Notes under the pieces: model-generated
Told to the model about the DNA's origin: nothing
The model's input: only the letters and a program-made list of their open reading frames with translations
Database searches by the model: none
In this document: positions 1 to 7,032 of the stretch, piece by piece
Layout: each line of letters begins with the position of its first letter
How positions within the stretch are numbered: the first letter of the stretch is position 1
Translations under genes and position numbers: made by a program
From: Luminiphilus sp.
GTDB taxonomy: Bacteria; Pseudomonadota; Gammaproteobacteria; Pseudomonadales; Halieaceae
NCBI GenBank assembly: GCA_024638905.1
Contig: JAHEJH010000025.1
Location: forward strand, 3,968 to 10,999
DNA length: 7,032 nt
Reading direction: 5' to 3'

Positions 1-234
1 TGCAAGGCGGGGGCGGGTGACTTAAACCCTTTTTGCTTACAGCGGAAAAATTTTCATCCACGCGCGCCGGCGCATTGTTGAGCCCACTCGAGGGGGCGCG
101 CTGCCGCGACTGAAAAAGCCGCGATTTCAGGGGCTTGCCTCGGCTGGTGCGCCTCCAGCGTCACAACGGTGCCGGGCGAAAAATTTGTGGCTCGCGACGA
201 AAAAGTCACAGGTTGGCCCAAAGATAAACACAGC

Positions 235-243
235 TTATCCACA
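235..243 (+). promoter_or_regulatory. DnaA box, perfect consensus (TTATCCACA)
   Basis: The 9-mer matches the high-affinity E. coli-type DnaA box exactly on the + strand. DnaA domain IV would bind it through the conserved helix-turn-helix that is present in the DnaA encoded downstream. Confidence 0.88.
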
Positions 244-309
244 AGGCGGAAAGTTTTTTCTTGCAAATGGCCGGCGCATGGTCTACCCCCAAAAAAACCA
301 CGCAAGACA

Positions 310-330
310 TTGTTTTTAATTAAGTTAAAA
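310..330. other. A+T-rich run, candidate DNA unwinding element
   Basis: This 21-base run contains only two G residues and no C, in an otherwise G+C-rich neighbourhood. It lies between the two DnaA boxes, about 22 bases from the reverse box. Such a segment is expected to melt when DnaA oligomerises. No clear array of 13-mers of the E. coli type is visible, so the call rests on composition and position. Confidence 0.45.
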
Positions 331-353
331 CCTGTTGATGCACGAACAGGTTT
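328..353. repeat. Perfect 9-bp inverted repeat inside the origin
   Basis: The arms AAACCTGTT (328-336) and AACAGGTTT (345-353) are exact reverse complements separated by eight bases. The dyad starts at the right end of the A+T-rich run and abuts the reverse DnaA box. It could be a protein-binding dyad or a cruciform/hairpin. The repeat is directly visible; any function is unknown. Confidence 0.7.
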
Positions 354-361
354 GTGGATAA
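353..361 (-). promoter_or_regulatory. DnaA box, perfect consensus, reverse orientation (TGTGGATAA)
   Basis: This is the exact reverse complement of TTATCCACA. It shares its first base with the end of the 328-353 inverted repeat. It lies 123 bases upstream of the dnaA start codon, so besides a role in the origin it could serve in DnaA autoregulation; that second role is inference. Confidence 0.88.
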
Positions 362-386
362 CTGTGTGTCTACAGCGTAGGGCAAA

Positions 387-410
387 CCAAACATCGTTAG
401 GAGCGTTTGG
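387..410. repeat. 6-bp dyad in the dnaA upstream region
   Basis: The arms CCAAAC (387-392) and GTTTGG (405-410) are reverse complements with 12 bases between them, a spacing of about two helical turns between arm centres. This could be an operator for a dimeric regulator, but 6-bp arms are short and may be chance. Confidence 0.3.
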
Positions 411-473
411 GAAGCGGCAGGAGCCGGCCGCCCCTAATAAAAGCCTTTGAAAAGGCGGCACTTTAAGTTAATT

Positions 474-477
474 GGAG
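474..477 (+). promoter_or_regulatory. Ribosome binding site deciding the TTG start of dnaA
   Basis: GGAG is followed by seven bases and then TTG at 485. An in-frame TAA at 464-466 rules out a start further upstream, and no ATG or GTG lies between that stop and 485. This makes the TTG the best supported start. Confidence 0.75.
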
Positions 478-484
478 AAGTACG

Positions 485-1870
485 TTGGTTGCCCCCCAGC
501 CCCTCACGGACCCTTGGCAGCACTGCTTGAATCGACTCGGCGGTGACATCCCCCAGCAACAATTCAATACCTGGATCAGACCTTTAAGAGCTGAATGGCA
601 AGAATCCGGCTTGGTGTTGGCGGCGCCGAATCGATTTATTCGCGATTTTGTGGCGGAAAAGTACCTACCTTTAATTAATACTTATTTGTTGGATGTGGTG
701 GCGCCCGCGGCTGCTCAAGCATCAATTGCGGTTCAGGGCACACCGCCTCCTGCCCCACCCTCGGTCAGGCCGATTGCTTCTGGCGCGGCTCAGGTGGTGA
801 CCCGGCCTGCGGAAGCCCCCGTGCGCCCAGCGCCGGCTGCGCTTGTATCGCCTTCCAGCTTGGTTGAGGGGTACACCTTTGAGCGATTTGTGGAGGGCAA
901 GAGCAATCAACTGGCGCTGGCGGCAGCCCAACAGGTAGCTGAGCACCCGGGCCTCTCATACAACCCTTTATTTTTGTATGGTGGGGTTGGCCTCGGCAAG
1001 ACACACCTGATGCACGCTGTTGGTAACGCCATGCGTCGCAAAAACCCCGATGCGAAAATCGTCTACCTGCACTCTGAGCGATTTGTTGCTGATATGGTCA
1101 AGGCGCTTCAGTTGAACGCCATCAATGACTTCAAGCGCTTCTATCGTTCGGTCGACGCCCTGTTAATTGATGATATTCAATTTTTCGCTAACAAGGATCG
1201 GTCCCAAGAAGAGTTCTTTCACACGTTCAATGCACTACTTGAGGGCGGTCAGCAGATGATCCTCACCTCTGATCGTTATCCCAAGGAAATCGACGGTGTT
1301 GAGGAGCGATTAAAATCCCGCTTCGGCTGGGGCTTGACGGTAGCGGTGGAGCCACCAGACCTAGAAACGCGCGTGGCGATCTTGATGAAAAAAGCGGAAC
1401 AGAGCCACATATCACTCGCCCCAGACGCGGCTTTTTTCATCGCGCAACGTATCCGGTCAAACGTGCGTGAGCTGGAGGGCGCATTGAAGCGGGTGATCGC
1501 CAGTGCGAATTTTACGGGGCGGCCGTTTGATATTGATTTGATTAAAGACAGCCTTAAAGACTTGCTTGCCTTGCAGGACAAACAGGTCTCTCTGGATAAC
1601 ATCAAGCGTAAAGTGGCCGAGTACTACAAGATCAAGGTGGCTGATTTAATGTCCAAAAGGCGCAACCGGTCGGTGGCGAGACCAAGGCAGGTGGCTATGG
1701 CGATGGCCAAAGAGCTCACACACCATAGTCTGCCCGAGATTGGTGATGCATTTGGTGGGCGAGACCACACGACAGTTTTGCATGCGTGTCGTAAAATCAG
1801 AGAGCTGCGGGATATCAGCCCCGATATTAGCGAGGACTATCAAAACTTGCTGCGCGCGCTGACTACCTGA
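485..1870 (+). CDS. dnaA: Chromosomal replication initiator protein DnaA
   Basis: DnaA is the AAA+ ATPase that binds DnaA boxes, opens oriC and recruits the DnaB helicase in the cytoplasm. The 461-residue product has all four domains. Domain I is roughly 1-80 (WQHCL near residue 11, then FNTWIRPL). A proline/alanine-rich linker follows at about 81-125. The AAA+ core has Walker A GGVGLGKT (166-173), Walker B LLIDDIQFF (226-234), box VII RLKSR with R275 and R279 (equivalent to E. coli R281 and R285), and the sensor II arginine R328. Domain IV has the basic loop SKRRNRSVARPRQ from residue 390 and the signature DHTTVLHACRKI (427-438). Length is close to E. coli (467). The start is TTG with GGAG seven bases upstream. 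It probably heads the dnaA-dnaN-recF transcription unit and may be autoregulated through the DnaA box at 353-361. All key residues are intact. Confidence 0.98.
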   Translation: MVAPQPLTDPWQHCLNRLGGDIPQQQFNTWIRPLRAEWQESGLVLAAPNRFIRDFVAEKYLPLINTYLLDVVAPAAAQASIAVQGTPPPAPPSVRPIASGAAQVVTRPAEAPVRPAPAALVSPSSLVEGYTFERFVEGKSNQLALAAAQQVAEHPGLSYNPLFLYGGVGLGKTHLMHAVGNAMRRKNPDAKIVYLHSERFVADMVKALQLNAINDFKRFYRSVDALLIDDIQFFANKDRSQEEFFHTFNALLEGGQQMILTSDRYPKEIDGVEERLKSRFGWGLTVAVEPPDLETRVAILMKKAEQSHISLAPDAAFFIAQRIRSNVRELEGALKRVIASANFTGRPFDIDLIKDSLKDLLALQDKQVSLDNIKRKVAEYYKIKVADLMSKRRNRSVARPRQVAMAMAKELTHHSLPEIGDAFGGRDHTTVLHACRKIRELRDISPDISEDYQNLLRALTT

Positions 1871-1882
1871 ATGGCCAATCTG

Positions 1883-1903
1883 CCGGGCGGGCACACCGCC
1901 CGG
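1883..1903 (+). repeat. GC-rich hairpin between dnaA and dnaN
   Basis: The arms CCGGGCGG (1883-1890) and CCGCCCGG (1896-1903) form a perfect 8-bp stem with a five-base loop, GCACA. No run of T follows, so it is not a standard intrinsic terminator. It lies 30 bases upstream of the dnaN start and could act as an mRNA stability or processing element, or as a pause site that tunes dnaN relative to dnaA. Only the structure is visible; the role is inferred. Confidence 0.6.
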
Positions 1904-1933
1904 TTACTGCAAAAGACTGAACGAGCTGAAAAC

Positions 1934-3046
1934 ATGAAATTTTCCATTGCCCGCGATGCACTGATCAAACCTTTGAATTTGGTGGCGGGGGTCGTCGAGC
2001 GACGGCAAACGCTGCCTATTTTGTCAAACGTGTTGCTGGCGCTTGAAGACAAAACCCTCTCACTTACTGGAACCGATCTTGAGGTCGAGCTGATTGGACG
2101 TGTCGAGCTGGATGGGGCGGGCGTTGATGGCGAAGTGACGGTGCCGGCCAGAAAACTGGTTGATATTTGTAAATCGCTTCCTGAGGGTTCCACTATAGAA
2201 TTCTCTTTAGAGGCGGGCAAGGCGACGGTGAAGGCCGGCCGTAGTCGCTTCACTTTATCCACCTTGCCCGCTGCGGACTTTCCAGCGGTGGAGGGTGGTG
2301 CTGGTTCGGTGGCGTTGTCCCTGAATCAATCGCTGGTGAAGCAGTTGATAGACAGCACCGCATTTGCGATGGCCCAACAGGACGTGCGCTATTACCTCAA
2401 TGGTTTGTATCTGGAAATAATGGGTGGTCGTTTACGGGTAGTGGCTACAGACGGCCACCGTTTGGCTTTGGCAACGGGACCGACTTTGGTTGAGGCCGCT
2501 GATACGGGGGTTATTATTCCACGTAAGGGTGTGCTGGAGTTATCACGTCTACTTGATGGCAGTGTGCCGCTAGAGCTCGCCATTGGCACCAACCATATCT
2601 GCGCTACCAATGAGCAATTTACCTTCACTTCCAAGCTAGTTGACGGCAAGTTCCCCGATTATGAGCGCGTAATCCCGAAAAATGCCGACAAGTCGGTAAT
2701 TGGCGAGCGCGGCGAGCTGAAACAGGCTTTCACCCGCACAGCGATTTTGTCGAACGAAAAATACCGGGGTGTTCGATTGAAGCTGTCGGACAATAACCTC
2801 GATATTACGGCCAACAACCCTGAGCAAGAACAGGCAGAGGAAGTGGTGGGCGTCCAGTACACTGGTGCCGAGCTGGAGATTGGCTTCAATGTCAGCTATC
2901 TGCTAGATGTCTTGTCGGTGCTGGAGCAGCCTCAGGTTCGGCTGTCTCTCTCAGATGAGGCGAGCTCAGCACTACTTGAAAATGCGGAGGCACCCTCTGA
3001 GGGAGAGCCTGAGCGGCTCTACGTTGTGATGCCCATGCGGCTCTGA
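1934..3046 (+). CDS. dnaN: DNA polymerase III beta subunit (sliding clamp) DnaN
   Basis: DnaN forms the homodimeric ring that tethers DNA polymerase III and other enzymes to DNA. I chose ATG 1934 because the product then begins MKFSIARDALIKPL, the normal family start, giving 370 residues (E. coli 366). The open frame extends upstream to an ATG at 1871 directly after the dnaA stop, but those 21 residues (MANLPGGH and on) do not resemble the family, span a hairpin and lack a ribosome binding site. The peptide-binding cleft is preserved: T172, G174, H175, R176 and L177 in ATDGHRLALA, then KFPDYERVIP (239-248), and the C-terminal tail VVMPMRL (364-370). A small acidic stretch just before the tail (NAEAPSEGEPE) makes the protein slightly longer than usual. 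The ribosome binding site is weak, so translation may be coupled to dnaA. Confidence 0.97.
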   Translation: MKFSIARDALIKPLNLVAGVVERRQTLPILSNVLLALEDKTLSLTGTDLEVELIGRVELDGAGVDGEVTVPARKLVDICKSLPEGSTIEFSLEAGKATVKAGRSRFTLSTLPAADFPAVEGGAGSVALSLNQSLVKQLIDSTAFAMAQQDVRYYLNGLYLEIMGGRLRVVATDGHRLALATGPTLVEAADTGVIIPRKGVLELSRLLDGSVPLELAIGTNHICATNEQFTFTSKLVDGKFPDYERVIPKNADKSVIGERGELKQAFTRTAILSNEKYRGVRLKLSDNNLDITANNPEQEQAEEVVGVQYTGAELEIGFNVSYLLDVLSVLEQPQVRLSLSDEASSALLENAEAPSEGEPERLYVVMPMRL

Positions 3047-3066
3047 TCGCCGCCCTACCCGCTTCG

Positions 3067-4140
3067 GTGTTGAAGCACATTACGATCGAGGGCGTCAGAA
3101 ACCTGGCGCACACTCAAGTGGCCCTGCCGGCTGGCGCCACGGTGCTTTTTGGCGCCAACGGCTCAGGTAAAACGAGCTTCCTTGAGGCGATTCACTTGCT
3201 GGCCGTGGGGCGCTCTTTTCGCACACACCAATCAAAACCTGTGATTCAGCATGGTATGGCACATTGCCGGGTCGTGGGCGAGGTGCAGCGTGGCAGGCGC
3301 ACTACTGTGATGGGGCTAGAGAAGCATCGCGATGGCGGCGTTAAGGCGCGGGTCGGCGGCGAAAACGTGTCTTCACTTTCCGAGTTAGCGCTGCACCTCC
3401 CGCTCGTATTGTTGGATACCGAGGGGCTGGGGATTGTTACCGGGCCCCCTGAGGGCCGCCGGCGCTTGTTGGATGGCACTTTGTTCCACGTGGAACAGGG
3501 GTTTTTGTCCCAGTGGAAGCGCTACGCGCTGGCTGTTCGACAGCGTAATAGCGGGCTGCGCCGTGGTATACTCAGCAGTGACAAAGCGTGGCGCCAGGAG
3601 ATCGCGGAAACCGGGACCCTGCTGACACAACAGAGGCAGGCGGTGGCTGAGAAATTGGCCGATGAGTTGACGCGATTAGTGCCTGCCCTCTCCGATGATT
3701 TGGTCGGTATGGAGGTGGTGTTTCGCGCCGGTTGGGACCAAAAATTGTCGCTGGCTGAGGCGCTGGAGCGAAACGCAGACAGCGACGCCGCTCAGGGGTT
3801 TACGCAGGTCGGTCCTCACAGGGCTGATTTGCGCCTAATGCGCGACGGCGTGTTGGCGGCCGAAGTGCTGTCGCGGGGCCAGCTAAAGTTGGCTTTAGTG
3901 GCCCTAAAGCTGGTGCAGGGGGTGTTGATAGAAGACGCCTCCTCATTATCGCCGCTGTATTTGGTGGATGATTTACCCGCCGAGCTGGATCGGGAACACT
4001 GCGCCAGAGTGTGCGAGCAACTGGGCGCCGGTCGGCAAGTGATATTAACCGCGGTGGATCGGGCGCCGCTCGAGGCCGCATGGGGCGAAAAACCGCTCAA
4101 CTTGTTCCACGTGGAACAGGGGCAGGTGCTGCAGGCGTGA
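3067..4140 (+). CDS. recF: DNA replication and repair protein RecF
   Basis: RecF is an SMC/ABC-like ATPase that, with RecO and RecR, loads RecA at single-strand gaps and helps restart stalled forks. The 357-residue product equals E. coli RecF in length. It has Walker A GANGSGKT (29-36), the GPHRAD segment (249-254), the ABC signature LSRGQLK (268-274) and Walker B YLVDDLPAELD (298-308). The start is GTG at 3067, giving MLKHITIEGVRN; the adjacent TTG at 3070 is an alternative. No start codon lies upstream in frame before dnaN ends. The gap to dnaN is 20 bases with no clear ribosome binding site, so translational coupling to dnaN is likely. The coding sequence carries two perfect parS sites, each encoding FHVEQG (residues 140-145 and 347-352). 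Confidence 0.97.
   Translation: MLKHITIEGVRNLAHTQVALPAGATVLFGANGSGKTSFLEAIHLLAVGRSFRTHQSKPVIQHGMAHCRVVGEVQRGRRTTVMGLEKHRDGGVKARVGGENVSSLSELALHLPLVLLDTEGLGIVTGPPEGRRRLLDGTLFHVEQGFLSQWKRYALAVRQRNSGLRRGILSSDKAWRQEIAETGTLLTQQRQAVAEKLADELTRLVPALSDDLVGMEVVFRAGWDQKLSLAEALERNADSDAAQGFTQVGPHRADLRLMRDGVLAAEVLSRGQLKLALVALKLVQGVLIEDASSLSPLYLVDDLPAELDREHCARVCEQLGAGRQVILTAVDRAPLEAAWGEKPLNLFHVEQGQVLQA
3482..3497. promoter_or_regulatory. parS: parS chromosome-partitioning site 1, inside recF
   Basis: TGTTCCACGTGGAACA is a perfect 16-bp palindrome and matches the Pseudomonas-type parS sequence, a G/C variant of the B. subtilis consensus TGTTTCACGTGAAACA. ParB binds parS, spreads over the flanking DNA and works with ParA and SMC to segregate new origins. 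It lies about 3.1 kb from the reverse DnaA box, within the usual origin-proximal parS zone. Here it encodes the FHVEQ part of RecF (residues 140-144). Confidence 0.92.
4103..4118. promoter_or_regulatory. parS: parS chromosome-partitioning site 2, at the 3' end of recF
   Basis: This is the same perfect 16-bp palindrome as at 3482-3497, lying 621 bases downstream. The identity covers 21 bases in total (3481-3501 and 4102-4122). It encodes RecF residues 347-351, ten codons before the end of the protein. The pair would give two ParB nucleation points close together. parA and parB are not in the window. Confidence 0.92.
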
Positions 4141-4205
4141 TCCTGCTATTGCTGGTGCCCGGTGCGGTGTTGCAGGCATATTTTTTAATTTTTTAGTGGG
4201 GCTGC
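4141..4205 (+). other. recF-gyrB intergenic gap with T-rich end
   Basis: These 65 bases end in an A/T run (about 4177-4195, mostly T) just before GTGGGG and the gyrB ATG. A 5-bp stem (GCAGG 4131-4135 with CCTGC 4142-4146) spans the recF stop, but it is too short and too far from the T run to be a convincing terminator. A separate gyrB promoter could lie here; the best match, TTGCAG at 4170 with TTTAGT at 4192, is weak. I make no firm call. Confidence 0.3.
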
Positions 4206-6641
<2,436 letters not shown>

Positions 6642-6651
6642 CAACCAGCCG

Positions 6652-7032
6652 TTACCCGGTGTCGTTGGGGGTGAGCTGATCGTCTTTGGCGTCTTCTAGC
6701 CTTGCGGTGTCCACGTCAGGTTCGATCGGCGCTAGGGCATCGGGAAACGATTTGTTGGCGCGCTTGGACAGCGACTGAAATCGTGACACTTTGCCCAATA
6801 GACCTTGCTTGCCTTGAGTCGCTTTGACCACCTCATTGTATTTGTTGGCGGTGGTCGAAATAGATGTGCCAAGCGCATAGAGCCGGTCACCCAAAAGGCA
6901 GACGGTGTTATAGATGTCTCCTGCCCGCTCACTGATCTCCCTCGCCTCACGGTTGCTGTGCTCGATCATCCACAGGTTCGCGACGGTTCTGAGGATGGGC
7001 ATCAGCGTGGTGTGGGAGACCAACACCACATT
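6652..7032 (-). CDS. rmuC: DNA recombination protein RmuC, C-terminal part (cut by the window edge)
   Basis: RmuC is a predicted nuclease-fold protein that limits recombination at short inverted repeats. Only the last 126 codons lie in the window. The frame stays open to position 7032 and reads NVVLVSHTTLMPILRTVANLW, which matches the conserved C-terminal block of RmuC (E. coli has NIMLVSPTTLLVALRTIANLW, from memory). A mainly helical region follows, including GKQGLLGKVSRFQSL where the family usually has a similar SSGRGNL segment. An acidic, variable tail ends at a TAA whose complement is 6652-6654. The GTG at 7029 is internal, not the start. The gene is convergent with gyrB, with 10 bases between stop codons. 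The coiled-coil N-terminus and nuclease core lie outside the window. Confidence 0.9.
   Translation of the reverse strand, partial: NVVLVSHTTLMPILRTVANLWMIEHSNREAREISERAGDIYNTVCLLGDRLYALGTSISTTANKYNEVVKATQGKQGLLGKVSRFQSLSKRANKSFPDALAPIEPDVDTARLEDAKDDQLTPNDTG

Larger units (their letters stand above)
181..420. other. oriC: Putative chromosomal replication origin (oriC) upstream of dnaA
   Basis: This is the core of a 484-base stretch with no credible gene at the left of the window. It contains two perfect 9-mer DnaA boxes in opposite orientation, 109 bases apart, with an A+T-rich run and a perfect 9-bp inverted repeat between or beside them. Weaker box-like 9-mers occur at 224-232 and, further left, at 54-62, each with at least two mismatches. 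The region contains no GATC site. Its position directly upstream of dnaA matches the origin of Pseudomonas and relatives, where oriC lies between rpmH and dnaA; rpmH itself is not visible and would lie left of the window. The exact limits are inferred. Positions 1-180 are G+C-rich, with short palindromes (for example 64-73, and arms 110-115 with 125-130) but no gene or signal I can name. Confidence 0.75.

Noticed and set aside
1..60. Possible leftward rpmH promoter at the window edge
   Set aside because: No convincing -35/-10 pair is complete within the window, and the gene itself is outside it.
335..362. Possible dnaA promoter (TTGATG, 16 bases, GATAAC) overlapping the reverse DnaA box
   Set aside because: Each hexamer matches only four of six consensus bases and the sequence is already explained by the dyad and DnaA box. 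It would suit DnaA autoregulation, but I cannot support it.
169..450. 93-codon open frame on the + strand in the upstream region
   Set aside because: It has no ribosome binding site, resembles no protein I know, and covers both DnaA boxes, the A+T-rich run and the dyad. It is a chance frame through oriC.
54..461. 135-codon open frame on the - strand in the upstream region
   Set aside because: It shows no family resemblance and lies across the origin signals. rpmH (start MKRTFQP) was looked for on this strand and is not present.
3800..4100. Long - strand frames opposite recF, and similar ones opposite gyrB and dnaN
   Set aside because: These mirror the codon bias of well-recognised + strand genes and show no domain of their own.
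4131..4195. Intrinsic terminator between recF and gyrB
   Set aside because: The 5-bp stem across the recF stop is about 30 bases from the T-rich run, and no stem directly precedes that run.
4011..4196. 61-codon + strand frame spanning the end of recF and the gap before gyrB
   Set aside because: It overlaps a clear recF in another frame, has no ribosome binding site, and its sequence is low-complexity Arg/Gly/Ala then Leu-rich. It is a shadow frame.

Overview
The window is the replication-origin end of a gammaproteobacterial chromosome: a non-coding origin region followed by dnaA, dnaN, recF and gyrB on the + strand, then the 3' part of an rmuC gene on the - strand running off the right edge. 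The proteins are close in length and motif content to E. coli and Pseudomonas homologues. GyrB has the long gammaproteobacterial TOPRIM insert, DnaA has the enteric-type box VII and helix-turn-helix signature, and DnaN ends in the family tail VVMPMRL. The origin has no GATC sites and the parS sequence is the Pseudomonas-type TGTTCCACGTGGAACA. Together these point to a Pseudomonadales/Cellvibrionales-like lineage without Dam/SeqA control, rather than an enteric. That placement is inference; no rRNA gene is present to settle it.

Layout. Positions 1-484 hold no credible gene. They carry two perfect DnaA boxes in opposite orientation (235-243 and 353-361), an A+T-rich run (310-330) and a perfect 9-bp dyad (328-353) touching the second box, which fits oriC plus the dnaA leader. 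dnaA (485-1870) starts at TTG behind a good ribosome binding site. A 63-base gap with a strong GC hairpin separates it from dnaN (1934-3046). recF (3067-4140) follows after 20 bases with a GTG start and no clear ribosome binding site. gyrB (4206-6641) follows a 65-base gap with a T-rich end. rmuC (complement of 6652-7032, partial) converges on gyrB with only 10 bases between the stop codons.

How the genes work together. DnaA opens the origin, the DnaN clamp tethers polymerase III, RecF helps load RecA at gaps, GyrB with GyrA relieves supercoils ahead of forks, and RmuC limits rearrangement at repeats. The least ordinary feature is a pair of perfect 16-bp parS centromere sites (3482-3497 and 4103-4118) inside the recF reading frame, about 3 kb from the origin. 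The same locus thus appears to carry both initiation and segregation signals. I saw no mobile element, CRISPR array, tRNA or rRNA, and no evidence of a wholly new system; the most interesting points are the coding-embedded parS pair and the architecture of the origin.
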